DNA of 64,000 nucleotides from Aradus depressus (GCA_963662175.1 OY759217.1:12650562-12714561); one strand, 5' to 3'; shown: positions 1-11,124, counted from the first letter of the stretch. Translations and numbers: made by a program. Notes: generated by a model not told the origin, from the sequence alone.

Positions 1-430
1 GATTCAATTGAAAAATATTAGGGTTTTGCATATTCAAATGAAATTTCGTGTCAATATATTCATTACAACTTCAGTTATTAGAGTTTTTATCTTGAGCCAA
101 ACCCCTAACACCCCTCTTCCCTTAGACTGATTCAGCTGAAAATCAATATGTGTAGTCCTTAGGAGGTTTTGAATTTACATATGAAATTCCATGTCAATAA
201 ATTTGTTACAATGGCAGTTATTAGAGTTTTTGTGTTAAAATCAATAGGTGCAGTCGTGGATACAGATATAAAGTTCAGGGGTTGCTAAATTCATTCTATC
301 GGGAGTTATCGTGTTCACAAACACACAGGCGAGGAATTACAAGATTGGAAAACATAAAAACACCAAAACACGATTACATAACTTCCTCCATACTTCGTAT
401 AGCTGAGGATGTAATAGATGAAAGTCCTTC
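1..430 (-). repeat. Family F dispersed repeat, truncated at window start
   Basis: Reverse-orientation copy of family F, my label for the commonest repeat here. Two versions of the motif TCGTGTC-AATA-ATTCATT are followed by a 'gttattagagtttttgtg' segment, then a 'cgggagttatcgtgttcaca' segment, a 'gattacataacttcctc' segment and the 'tacttcgtatagctg' end. Complete copies (27.3, 48.3 and 24.7 kb) run 430-630 bp. No coding capacity is visible; the 85-residue frame inside it is an accident of the repeat. Confidence 0.75.
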
Positions 431-494
431 AGTACCTACCAGTGGCGGATCCACCATGAGACATAAGGGAGGGGGACCTCAATCAGAAAAGTTC

Positions 495-580
495 CACATG
501 CTTAGAATCCATTTTCTGGCTACACACATTTTTTATTAATTGTAAAAAATGCATTGGATTCAATTTGAATTTACGGCATT
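495..580 (-). repeat. Family I dispersed repeat, fragment
   Basis: Matches the 3' part of a ~300-bp repeat also at 8.65, 14.57, 40.91 and 44.74 kb. The shared segment reads 'ctggctacacacatttttt' followed by 'aaaaatgcattggattcaa'. From here to 960 the sequence is AT-rich and I see no gene. Confidence 0.6.
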
Positions 581-965
581 GTCTGAACATAGTAAAAATT
601 ATAAACATAATTTTAATTTTGAAAATACCATAATTGTACATAAAGAAAATAACAAAATAAAAAGAAATATAAAAGAATCTATTATGATTTCGAAGGAACA
701 GGAAAGTTGTTATAATTAAATGAAAAATGTTTTTTAGAATTGAAAATGACATAAGTCGAAACGTCTTGAGAAAAAAATTATATATAGAAATTATACCTGA
801 TTGCCTTTTACTAAATTGATAAATACTTAGAAAAAATGTTTAAATAAAAACATTCGGTAGTCATTTTGTATCAAGACCGAGAAGGCAATGGGGTCCCGGC
901 TTACAAAACACGGTAATTTTATACACAAATTAAATGTAATACTATTTCACTACATAAATATTTTT

Positions 966-1290
966 AGTTAGTTATTCTGACTCATGCCCGGGCTTTGACT
1001 GTGAGTTCAACTCGTCTACAACCAGAGCGCTTTTTCGTCGAACCCGACTCTATTGTGGGAGACCTACATTTTGCCTATCCAGGTTTATTCAATGAAGCTA
1101 GGGGTCTTTTGAGTACCTGACAATGTACAGGCACCATCGTTTAACGTCCCATCCGAAGGACGGCGTGCTCAAGGTTTTCAAGATTTCACCTCCGGGATAA
1201 AAAAAAAAACCTAAGGGCCTCGTTCTGATTTTGAACACGCGATCTTGAGCTCAGTAGACGCGTTACGTCTAAGCTACCGGCGCCCACCAA
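966..1290 (-). repeat. SINE-A, near full-length copy
   Basis: tRNA-derived SINE in reverse orientation. The head (1225-1288) ends in 'gctaccggcgccc', the complement of a GGCGCCGGTAGC start with an A-box-like TAGCTCAG. The B box is degenerate here. The body carries the family signature 'cgtcccatccgaaggacgg' and the tail 'tgactcatgcccgggcttt', then (TAAC)-type repeats at 960-975. Divergence from the 41.3-kb copy suggests an old insertion. Confidence 0.85.
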
Positions 1291-1371
1291 ACTTTTCTAT
1301 ATTTATTTTTAAAATAATTGTGAAACCCCAGACTTATTTAAAATAAGATTTCCTTCTAATCTATCTTTAAG

Positions 1372-1379
1372 CAGGTGCT

Positions 1380-1416
<37 letters not shown>

Positions 1417-2080
1417 ATTGGAGGGGGAAATGCTGTGACGCACATCCAGGGAAGGTAGCCCTGGATAGTGTGGGACTCGAGACGGTTCACCATCACCATA
1501 CCCACTAAAACCCCCTCCTTGCCGATCCTGATTCCCTTCCGCGGAACTGACGGTCTGTCATTACTTCGCGGAAGGGAGGAAGGGTGGCTGGTAACGCCCC
1601 TTCTTCTGTTTTATTACCGCTACTGTTCCTTGTCAGCCCTCTCCTGAAGGGCCAACCCGCCCATGATGAGCGCTGCAAAATCGCAGCCTTCATCCCACGA
1701 CTCCTGGGAGCGCAGCATAGCGTCCACGTAACTGGTAGCAGTCAGTGGGGCGCCCATGCTGCACTCCAGATTTTTCCTTCCCTCCTCAAATCTGGGGCAT
1801 TTGAGGAGGACATGCTCCGCCGACTCCGTCTCACCAAGGCACGCGGGGCAGTCTGGTGTTGTTGCTGCCCCGATTTTGTGGAGGTACCCCCGGAACCCAC
1901 CGTGTCCCGTGAGTACCTGGGTGAGGTGGTAATTCACCTCCCCATGCTTTCTGGTGAGCCAAGGCTCGACTCGAGGGATGAGCCGATGGGTCCACCGTCC
2001 CTTTGTGGACTTGTCCCATTCTTCCTGCCACTCCCTAATTGTCCTGGCCCTCTCTGGCTCTGCTGGACCAGGTGCTAGTT
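1372..2080 (-). mobile_element. 5'-truncated R1-type LINE with perfect TSD and poly(A)
   Basis: Non-LTR retrotransposon insertion on the minus strand. A perfect 12-bp target-site duplication CAGGTGCTAGTT flanks it (1372-1383 and 2069-2080). A run of over 30 T, the poly(A) tail of the minus strand, follows the left copy. Inside is the C-terminal coding end, then a ~190-bp 3' UTR. The 5' truncation, tail and TSD are the hallmarks of target-primed reverse transcription. Intact TSD, long tail and open frame point to a comparatively recent insertion. Confidence 0.9.
1620..2067 (-). pseudogene. R1-type LINE ORF2 C-terminus
   Basis: An uninterrupted ~148-codon frame covers the last part of an R1-clade ORF2. 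It reads REWQEEWDKSTKGRWTHRLI, then a VNYHLTQVLTGHGGFRGYLH segment, then a CCHC-like knuckle C-P-A-C-L-G-E-x-E-S-A-E-H-V-L-L-K-C. These are typical of the region downstream of the reverse transcriptase in R1-type elements. No RT domain is present because the insertion is 5'-truncated at 2068, so this is a dead gene end. The plus-strand 164-codon frame over the same bases is its shadow. Confidence 0.85.
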
Positions 2081-2150
2081 AAGGCGTCTCGGTCGAACAG
2101 TGTCCCGAAATCAGTATGAATAACTGATGTTAGACTGAAACTAGACACTG

Positions 2151-2275
2151 CCTAGGACCTGCAGAGATAGTACTAGAGTTTCTGGTGCCTAGGACCAGCA
2201 GAGATAGTACTTGTGTTCCTGTTGCCTAGGACCAGCATAGATAGTACTTGTGTTCCTGGTACCTAGAACCGGCTA
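2151..2275. repeat. 37-bp tandem repeat, 3.3 copies
   Basis: 'cctaggacc' recurs at 2151, 2188 and 2225, and as a variant at 2262, a regular 37-bp spacing. The rest of the unit reads 'agcagagatagtactt' plus 'gtgttcctgg'. Units differ by a few substitutions. From 2276 to 2717 I see only AT-rich non-coding sequence. Confidence 0.85.
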
Positions 2276-2717
2276 ACGGTCCAGAAAGCGGTTGTTTGTG
2301 GCAATTCACTGCTCATATCTTGTAGTCGTTGAATTTACAAATAGACAAAGAAACACAAACTTATCGAACCTTTTACACAACATTAACTTTTAATGGCTTT
2401 ATTTAATCAGCTATACAACTAATGTTATACTTACTAGTAATTGTTGAAAATTGTGTTATACTTACATTTAATGTTAAAAATAATCAAAATATGGGATCTT
2501 AAAAGTCCCTTAAGAGTCCTACATTTTCAATTACACATCGAAAAATGAAAAACGTGCGGATGGAATCGCACATCGAAAAATTTATTATATGTAGGTATAG
2601 TTGAGACCTGGTCAGGAGTGTTGTTGAATATTGAAAGGAATATTATATAGGACTAGGAAGATTCAGCGATGTCGGAGGATAATTGGCGGAACGTGAGTCT
2701 ATTTAAATGGAGGAGAA

Positions 2718-3772
2718 TCTGAGGCCTGAGTCTGAAGGTTGAAGGTCAGGGTGGAGCAGACAACGGAACCAAGCCATCTCTATGGCAACAGGACGCCAGA
2801 TCAGCTGAGTGGAGTCGACCCTACATGGCCCAGATGCAGCGGTGGCAACAGTAGTGTTTATGGAGGGTTGTCTACAGGGCTAGAAACTGAAGGTTGAAGG
2901 TCACGGTGGAGCAGACAACGGAACCAAGCCATCGCTATGGCAACAGGACGCCAGATCAGCTGACTGGAGTCGACCCTACAGGGCCCAGATATAGAGGTGG
3001 CCGCAGTGGTGTTTATGGAGGGTTGTCTACAGGGCCAGAATCCGAAGGTTGAAGGTCAGGGTGGAGCAGACAACGGAACCAAGCTATCTCTATGGCAACA
3101 GGACACCAGATCATTTGACTGTAGTCGACCCTATAGGGCCCAGATACATAGGTGGCAGGCTCTAGGGTCTTCAGGGCCAGAGTCTGAAGGTTGAAGGTCA
3201 GGGTGGAACAGACAACAAAACCAAACCATCTCTATAGCAACAGGACGCCAGATCAACTGACTGGAGTCGACCCTACACGACAGGGCCCAGGATACAGAGG
3301 TGGCAGACTCTAGGACCAGAGTCTGATGGTTGAAGGTCAGGGTGGAGTAGACAACAAAACCAAGCCATCTCTATGGCAACAGGACGCCAGATCAACTGAC
3401 TGGAGTCGACCCTACACGACAGGGCCCAGATACAGAGGTGGCAGACTCTAGGACCAGAGTCTGAAGGTTGAAGGTCAGGGTGGAGTAGACAACAAAACCA
3501 AGCCATCTCTATGGCAACAGGACGCCAGATCAGTGGACTGGAGTCGACCCTACACTACAGGGCCCAGATACAGAGGTGGCAGACTCTAGGGCCAGAGTAT
3601 GAAGGTTGAAGGTCAGGGTGGAGCAGACAACAAAACCAAGCCATCTCTATGGCAACAGGACGCCAGATCAGTGGACTGGAGTCGACCCTACAAGACAGGG
3701 CCCAGATACAGAGGTGGCAGACTCTAGGGCCAGAGTCTGAAGGTTGAAGGTCATGGCGGGGCAGCAGATTAG
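2718..3772. repeat. Minisatellite array, 155-bp shifting to 138-bp units
   Basis: Eight units start with 'gaaggttgaaggtca' at 2734, 2889, 3044, 3186, 3325, 3463, 3601 and 3739. Spacings are 155, 155, 142, 139, 138, 138 and 138 bp. Each unit holds 'caagccatctctatggcaac', 'ggagtcgaccctaca' and 'gggcccagatac'. The longer left-hand units contain an extra 'tgtttatggagggttgtct' segment that is lost to the right. GC content is higher than in the flanks. Open frames across it are by-products of the repeat. At 3775-4095 nothing recognisable follows. Confidence 0.9.
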
Positions 3773-4097
3773 CTGATGATCCCTCCTTCCCCCAGGCCTG
3801 GTGCCATGAACATAAGTAAGTTCCGGCCAAAAAGAGCTGGGCGTGACGTAAACACTCTCATCCTAAAAGCGTTAGGAACCGTGAGTCGGCCACCTCGGGC
3901 TAGAGGTACCGTTAGCCACCTATTATGCTAATGATGAATTTAGTTATGCCTAGAGAGCACAACCTAACCAACCAAAACTCTCCGAACTTCGGAATAAAAC
4001 CCAAAAAATATTACAAAGATCAGGTCACACGGTGAAAGGTTCCGTAAGTTTGTTGACTTTTTTTTTGTGACTGTTGTCCGGTTTTTAACTACACGTA

Positions 4098-4275
4098 AAG
4101 ACTACTAGCAGAGCACTCATGTAACGAGCCCGACTCTATTGTGAGAGTCGAGGTTTAGTTATCTAGTGTAAAAACTCCAACGAGTACTTGACATCGATAT
4201 AGTACCATCGTTTAACGTCCAGTCCGAAAGATGGTACACTTAATGTTTAGTTACCTACCAGTTGCACCGGACGAA
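4098..4275 (-). repeat. SINE-A fragment lacking the head
   Basis: Matches the SINE-A body in reverse: 'gagcccgactctattgtgag', 'cgagtacttgacatcg' and 'catcgtttaacgtccagtcc'. It has no tRNA-like head, so it is a truncated or rearranged old copy. Confidence 0.65.
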
Positions 4276-4389
4276 AAAAAAAAAATCTATCTATATTGTA
4301 CAATTTAATTTATTTAAAAGTCATTATTACAAAAAATGTAAATATTATATTACCTGGAAACTAATTTTAAAAATATATATATAAATATA

Positions 4390-5652
4390 TGTCGTAGTCA
4401 CTTAGTGAAATCCGTAATTTCTTGAACTCGGCATATTGTGAAATTACATTAAATGCCTAGGCTTTTCATGAAATGACGATTTTTTCTTGATTTACACAGT
4501 CGTACGGCATTTAGACTTTTCATGTTTCATGAAATGCCTTAGTGATACTGAAACAAATTGTAAAATCTGATTTTATCATGTTTAAATTAAATTCAAAGCC
4601 AAAAAATATTTCAATTAGGATTTTAAAATGCTTTACAACTATATAAGGTATTTATTAATGTATATAACATGATTTTGAGTACAAATAAGATAAGAAAATA
4701 TTTGAAATAGGAACATTTTATTTTATTTTTTATTTAATAGTTAATTTAATTCAATGCAAATCAAAAATAAACAAATAGCTTGTTTTATTTCGTGAATTTG
4801 TTTTGTCACTTATTGATAAAAAGACCTCTTTTGTGGCCCCTGGAAGTTTAGATTTAAAATAAAAGCATCTGTTGGTATGACACTGCACTTTCGACTGTTG
4901 GCACGAACATTTCACATACCATTTAACAAAGATGACAATGAAACAGTCTCTCGAACTGATATAAACTTGGATTAGTTCACCTAACTGATGTTTATAAAGG
5001 TTGATTCCGCTTCTTGTAGATCAGTTCTGTTAAACCAAGATTTGATAATTCCATTGGTTGTGCCAACTTGATAAGCACTATTTTTAATATCGGTGAGGTT
5101 TGTCGATCCCCTCGACTACTATCAACTTTGTCTACATACTATTGGTACATACTTTGTCTACATACTATTGTATTTTCGCACACAAAACAAACAGTTTCAC
5201 AATCTGTATTAATATTTACCTCGGATATTTACAATTTCACCATTTTCTGCAATTTTTTCCAGCTACTTCTACTTCATGTAAGATCTCGTCATTTTCCAAA
5301 GAGTCTTTCTGTTGTTCTACAGAAAGAATTTGATTTTCTGCTTGTGAAAATTCTTCTTCTGTTGATGAAGATGGAATAATATTATAATGATTGAAAAATA
5401 GCATGAGTCTCCTTTATCCATCGCGAAACACAATTCGTTTAATTATTTTAGCTTTGAATTTAACACTGAAGTGAGATAAAAAAATATCCTTGTACCCTCT
5501 ATAACCTCAAAAAGTGTTACATGGTTTAACGAGTCAGATAGTGTAGAACATCAAGTCTAAGCATTTAATGTATTCTCACAATATACCGGCAGTTCATGAA
5601 AAATGCCTTGTTTTTTTCATGAAATGACGAAGTTCACTAAGTGACTACGACA
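4390..5652 (-). mobile_element. TIR DNA transposon, possibly Ginger-like
   Basis: Terminal inverted repeats begin TGTCGTAGTCACTTAGTGAA at 4390 and end with its exact complement at 5652. Similarity continues inward for about 70-100 bp ('cggcatattgtgaaattaca' on the left, its degraded complement on the right). AATATA flanks both ends, but the context is low-complexity. The interior encodes a broken protein end on the minus strand (separate entry). Length (1.26 kb) implies a deleted copy. The superfamily call rests on the TGT...ACA ends and that fragment and is tentative. Confidence 0.7.
4795..5395 (-). pseudogene. Remnant of transposon protein with Cys-rich C-terminus
   Basis: Minus-strand reading gives an acidic stretch (SSSTEEEFSQAENQ) near 5370-5330. 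After several stops comes KWYVKCSCQQSKVQCHTNRC at about 4930-4870. A C-x-C-x(n)-C-x(3-5)-C pattern of this kind occurs at the C-terminus of KRBA2/SCAND3-like integrase proteins related to Ginger transposons. That family match is from memory of the pattern, not from an alignment. Stops and frame changes show it is not functional. Confidence 0.35.
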
Positions 5653-7079
5653 AATATATAAATTATACATAATATATGATGTGATAATATATTAAAACAT
5701 GCTGGGGAAGATAATTCATCGACTCAGGACACAAAAAATTTCTGATGGAGCCCCATCCCCGAAACAATTTTCTATTTAGACCACTAGACTTTCAAAAAAT
5801 TTAATTTTGTCATATGAGAAAGAGAAAATAACTCTCCGACGGTTTAGAAATATATATATATATAATACAGGCCTTCTTCTAAATTGAATGCGAGATGAAA
5901 ATGTATGAAAAACTAGAAGATTACCCCCCCCCATAGTAAAACTTTATGCTCTTTGATATAGGAGTGAGCGACTATAAAAAATTGATAAGTAAATAAAATG
6001 AAATGAGGGGGGCCTTCAATAGAAAGTAACCCAACACAAATGCAATATCTTTGTACACACTCAGACATTTTTCTTCATTTTCTTATATTATATATCATTG
6101 ATGGAAGCGAATATATGTATGAATAATGAGTTTCTTCTTGTTAGGGTTCTATAGTGTATACGAAACCCTGATCCAAGAGGTTGCTTAAAGAGATCTTTAA
6201 ATAACATTTGTATTCAATTGCTTTACATATTGTAAATATCTGTATTTAAGGGCTATAATGTACTTAAGGTGCGACCTATATCATTTATATTATTAATAAC
6301 AATAAATAGAATGGAAATAAAATATATATTTGAGTTTGGAAAAGGAAAATTATTAAATTTATACATTAGTATGTGGCAGTGATGTTTGTTGGGTCGGCCA
6401 TATTGTGAGATGTTGGGGGACGCTATGCACAGAAAGGTCTGGATTTTGCCCCTTGTGGAAGTGAAGTTATAATATATGATTCCCAAATTTTTATGTCGTG
6501 TACTGGTAAGGAAGATCGAGGAAATACCAGAGAAGAATTAAGAAAAGAAGAACTAAAGAAATAGAGTCGTGGAACCCATCCATGCAACGTTTAGGCACGT
6601 GGTGCACTTCATTTAATTTATTGTATGTATTTTATTTTTAGTTTACTTTATGTAAATATATTCTTTTTATTATGAGTTTCTAGATTTTGTTTCCCATGCT
6701 AAACCCTAGTCAATGGTGATTTAACAATTTAGTTTTTCAAAACTTTCTTAGCTGATCGAACTTTGGCCTTTGGTTTAGAGAAATCCAATTATATATATTA
6801 AAATCAGTAATTTAAATATCGTTCTATTAGATAGGCGATCTGGCATCCCATTGATATTTAAGTTTAGTAAAAATCAGTTATACAGTTTGAGAAAATCTCC
6901 GCGTATTTGAAGTAAAGTAAAGAAAAATATTTTTAATAAAAACACGAACAGTAGATATATTACAGGGTAATAAAATGCAATTGAAAAATTAAAATAATAA
7001 TAATAAATAACTATAATTAAATTTCTCATTACAAGGAATAAAATTATTTAAACATTTGTAATACGTTCCCAAATTATGA
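5653..7079. other. AT-rich non-coding stretch
   Basis: No recognisable gene or named repeat. It contains a short (TA)n run near 5850 and several short frames without family resemblance. The 77-codon minus-strand frame at 6253-6486 has no motif I recognise. Confidence 0.5.
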
Positions 7080-7695
7080 CAAAATGTGTGGGACTCACAC
7101 AGTTAGCCAGACTCAAACTAAAAGTCCTAAATGTTGCCTACCCACGTTTAGTAACTTACCTATGGAGGAGTCTTTAACAAGCACAGGCTTGAAGCCATCG
7201 CTTAACTTCGAGGTCCTATCGCCCAGTTAGTCAGACTCAAACCGTGGAAGTCCTAAATGTTGCCTACCCAAGTTTAGTTAGTTACCTATGGTAGAAGACT
7301 TTAACAAGCACAGGCTTAAAGCCATCGCTTAACTTCGAGGTCCTATCGCCCAGTTTGCCAGACTCAAACCGTGGAAGTCCTAAATGTTGCCTACCCAAGT
7401 TTAGTAAATTACCTATGGAGGAGTCTTTAACAAGCACAGGCTTGAAGCCATCGCTTAACTTCGAGGTCCTATCGCCCAGTTAGTCAGACTCAAACCGTGG
7501 AAGTCCTAAATGTTGCCTACCCAAGTTTAGTTAGTTACCTATGGTAGAAGACTTTAACAAGCACAGGCTTAAAGCCATCGCTTAACCTTCCATCCTAATT
7601 TTTTACATCATAGATAAAAAACATAAAAGCCTAGGTTCCGCACCTGCGATTTTGAGTACGAATAGGCAAGTACGCTACATCGGCGCCCCCTTGAC
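7080..7695 (-). repeat. SINE-A whose body is a ~126-bp tandem array
   Basis: 'cagactcaaac' recurs at 7108, 7232, 7359 and 7485 (spacing 124, 127 and 126). The unit is SINE-A body sequence: 'gtcctaaatgttgcctaccc', 'gagtctttaacaagcacagg', 'gccatcgcttaac' and 'ttcgaggtcctatcgccc' all match the body and tail of full SINE copies. The array ends at 7585-7690 in a reverse SINE head ('ctacatcggcgcccc'). Units 1 and 3 share 'ctatggaggagtc'; units 2 and 4 share 'ctatggtagaagac'. The true higher-order unit is therefore a ~252-bp dimer. Confidence 0.85.
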
Positions 7696-8034
7696 GCTAC
7701 CAAACTGCTTCCACATACCCAGTCTGAAGTACATATTTAAATTGATTTGGATATTCGTGGATGAACGAAAACATAAGTTTCTGCCTTGACCTACGAATCT
7801 CAAAGTATAGTAGTACAAGAATGCACGTAAGTGTCAAGAATGGTTGATAAGAATTATCATTGGATCAGAACTCCTTCCTGGCACTTCCACCACCGGAAAC
7901 CGTTATGCAAGAATCACTCTCCTATTTCCGCTTGCTTATATAAATATTAATTAAACTAATTAGGTATAATTTACGCCATAGAAAGAGAAAAAGAAACGAA
8001 AAAAATTAAAACAATTTCAATATTATAATGAAAA

Positions 8035-8395
8035 AGTCGTCGGTGAATCACCGACTATGTACTTCCCCAGCAAGAATGAACCAATTACGTTTTTGCTCTG
8101 AGTGGCTCATTTAACCTACATAGTGGCTTATATACCCTCATACTAAATTTTGTGCCGATACATTCATTACATCGGCGGTTATTCGGGTCTTTGATTCGAG
8201 CCCCTCTTCTCTGATCCCTCCTCCGTTCAGCCTTTCCACTGATAAAAACGACCCCTATTGATTTTCAGTCAAATCGGCGAAATGGAAGGAGGGATTAGTA
8301 GAGGGGGTCAACTCAAAAAACCCAATAACTGCCGATGACAAAAAACCTAATTGATTAATTCGTTCTAGTAAAATTCATTGTCGGTGATTTGAATT
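8035..8395. repeat. Family F fold-back composite (reverse half joined to forward half)
   Basis: 8035-8240 is the reverse-orientation F end ('gtcggtgaatcaccgac', 'gtacttccccagcaagaat', 'acattcattacatcggcgg'). 8241-8395 is the forward orientation ('cctattgattttcagtcaaa', 'cccaataactgccgat', 'ttgattaattcgttct', 'attgtcggtgatt'). The two halves form an imperfect inverted repeat. Between 7700 and 8030 I see nothing recognisable. Confidence 0.75.
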
Positions 8396-8644
8396 TATTT
8401 TTTTGATTTTTAAGACAAGATAGAATTCTATCATTTTCATCTAGGAATTAATCAATAATCCTAATCTAGGTATTTAGTTGAAAATGCAGTCTGGTGATTG
8501 TATAATGTACTATATTGAACATTTCTCTAGCCTTTGTGTACTATATAACCTGAATAATTTAGAGCCACATTAGCTTGTCAACTACACATGGAAGAAAGGA
8601 GACATTTTTGCTATCAGAGTAGTAGCTCACTAGAATGGAGAGTG

Positions 8645-8905
8645 GTCCTCACAGCAAACCAACCAATCCCATTGTTTAATTTTGTGCAAAAGATACCGAC
8701 GATCCTTTGGTACACATATGAAATGTCATTCCATACAGGGCGAACTTATGTACAATATGATTAACTGCGTTTTCTGATTTAAACGTTTTTTTTCTATCTG
8801 ATCACTTAAAAAATTTTTTGACAGGACTTTCCACACTTCCGAAATAGGTTCTTGATTGATTCAATACTATTAAAAACAAAAAGTCTGGAAATGGATTGCG
8901 AATAT
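8645..8905 (+). repeat. Family I dispersed repeat
   Basis: Shares 'cccattgtttaattttgtgc', 'accgacgatcctttgg', 'cagggcgaacttatgtac', 'tctgatttaaacgttttttt' and 'ttccacacttccgaaat' with copies at 14.57, 40.91 and 44.74 kb (reverse). Non-coding. Confidence 0.7.
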
Positions 8906-9225
8906 GCGACTTTTCTAGCGGTTGTCCCCATTCGACATGAACTCCCTCCGCCAAACTATCCAAAGGGCGCCACCTATTTGAATAAATCACTTTACAGAGG
9001 AAGGCGAGTAATGCTCTTTCTCCACTAAATCTGAAGTGCATAAATCAGTTTAATGTCAGATAAATAGCATTGAGTGAAAAATAGTAGAATTCTCTCTGTG
9101 AGCTATAATTACAGGGAGAGAGGACGCTATTAGAAAGAAGGGATATGTGTGTGTGACGGCGCGGAACAAGAGGAAACGGGTTTATAAAGAAACCTTGACT
9201 AGGTGCCAACCAGCCTGTAGTGGTG

Positions 9226-9541
9226 TCGGGGCGAGTTACAGCGGAGGTGGCTAAATTAGCTAGGGTAGAGGCTAACTGGGAGTAACGAGACGGCAGGTGG
9301 CTCCACATCAAACTGGACGATGCTCCATTTTTAGTCATCTCATCCGCTCTTTTCCAATGGCGACTAGTTGTCAAACAGTGATGTCGGGGCGAGTTAGAGC
9401 GGAGGTGGCTAAATTAGCTAGGGTAGAGGCTAACTGGGAGTAACGAGACGGCAGGTGGCTCCACATCAAACTGGACGATGCTCCATTTTTAGTCATCTCA
9501 TCCGCTCTTTTCCAATGGCGACTAGTTGCCAACCAGCCTCT
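9226..9541. repeat. 158-bp tandem duplication
   Basis: Two copies of a 158-bp block, 9226-9383 and 9384-9541. Both start 'tcggggcgagtta' and include 'agggtagaggctaactggga' and 'tcatccgctcttttccaatg'. They differ by only a few bases, so the duplication is recent. A 109-codon minus-strand frame spans the first copy but has no recognisable domain. 9545-10120 holds no recognisable feature. Confidence 0.85.
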
Positions 9542-10124
9542 AGTGGTGTACGAGACGAGTTAGACTAATATGTGTAACTAGAAAAGTAATCTATGTGGTA
9601 TGGATAATACAGTTTTATGCCCAAACAGGATCATAGACGAAAGAGATTATCTAGATGCACCAATCAGGTTTAAAGTTTAAATAATATTCATCTACTAGTT
9701 ATCCCTGGATATTATCAGGACTAATTAAAATATTCATTATAGAGAAATAATAGAAACAGTGTTGTAGACAGAAGCATTGTTAGAACATTAGAATCATCTG
9801 CTTGTTAATTTACTGAATTAACACAATCTAACGCTAGATTCTGTAAGTCATTAGTGGAGGGACAGTGTCAATAGAATTAATAGTTTATCAGACTAATTTC
9901 AATGATGAGCACATTGTTTAAATTAATTCATTATGACAAAAGTTCAACAATTAGAAACCAACAACGTATTGGATATATTGCAACAAATTTCCAAGTTCTA
10001 TGATAAAAAAATTAAAATTATGTGAGCATAACAGGACTTTGTTATTCTCCAAAAAATATTAATTGTACGTTATTTGGAGTGAATTGGTTTTATCTCAAAT
10101 CTGAGAGCATGTAGATTGTTTGAA

Positions 10125-10645
10125 ATTTAGTAAGGAACATTTTTGTTCTTACCACTTTTGCGATAGGACAAACCGTTTTCGCATAATTCATGTAAACGTC
10201 TAAAAAAAATGGTGTTAGAAGTCATTTTAGGACAGTATTCATAGATAAAATGTGCCTTTCTGTATTCTCTACGCTCTGTCGGTACGATTCGTATCTATGA
10301 ACTTGAAATTTAAAATGAAGATGTCACATGTGCTAACTTAGAAGCGATTAATTTTTGGCCGATATTGGACGAAAATTGAGACTATTCTACTTAACATTTT
10401 ACAAGATAACGCTTACATTTATGATTTCATCAAAAAAAATTTCATAGAATAGTTGTAGAAAAAACTGAAAAGCACATTTTTATATGAAATACAATTTTTC
10501 GAAAACTTACCGTTTTCGAGATACATCCCGAATCCCATGTTATTTTGAAAACCCACTTTTTATACATGTGCTGGATTTACGCGAAAATGGTTGGTCCTAT
10601 TGAAAAATCGGTCCTTACCAAAAATGTTCCTTATTAAATTTGCTA
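10125..10645. repeat. Family G fold-back element with long terminal inverted repeats
   Basis: The left end reads 'tagtaaggaacatttttg' and then 'gataggacaaaccgttttcg'. The right end contains 'gcgaaaatggttggtcctat' and 'ccaaaaatgttccttatt', its complement. Terminal inverted repeats are about 70-80 bp. Related pieces lie at 13.64, 19.5 and 28.0 kb. No coding region; this is probably a non-autonomous element. Confidence 0.75.
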
Positions 10646-10767
10646 GTTCAAAATTATATTGTAATTGTAATATATGTGATGCAGCCGTAACAGGACTTTC
10701 TTACACCCAGCACTTATAAATCACTTTCTCCCCCGTCTCAAATTCATTACTGCGTAATTATTATTAT

Positions 10768-11100
10768 TTTTTTTGTAAACATATTTACAAATGTATAAAA
10801 ATAAATACAACAAGCAAATATGCTAATAGAGAGATAATGGAAATGTCAAGAGGGGAGAAATCACCCAGTGGTGACACTCTCTAGTCACTGATTTCCTCTC
10901 ATTTGTAACTAATCAGTGTCACTGCTGCTGTAAAGGAGGTCTCTAGGCCATTGACGCTTAAGCCGTCGTTGGGGAAGTATGGCAGAATGGAGGGCACGGA
11001 CTAGAGGATTATTGTGGGAACTAAGAAGGGAAAATAATTTTTTATATTTGGATTTGAACAAAGAAAGCCGCTGAGGCCAACGTACTACTACTTTCATAAA
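10768..11100 (-). pseudogene. Jockey-type LINE 3' end (same family as 59.6 kb)
   Basis: Minus-strand frame 10909-11097 reads SKYKKLFSLLSSHNNPLVRA and then LHSAILPQRRLKRQWPRDLL, nearly identical to the plus-strand element at 60.0-60.14 kb. The shared 3' UTR ('gggtgatttctcccctcttg' on the element strand) continues to an AT-rich tail near 10770. Only the last ~60 codons and the UTR remain. Confidence 0.8.
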
Positions 11101-11124
11101 CCCAGCAATGCAATTATGAAGTGA

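Noticed and set aside
1584..2078. 164-codon plus-strand frame
   Set aside because: It is the antisense shadow of the R1-type LINE C-terminus, which has the recognisable zinc-knuckle motifs.
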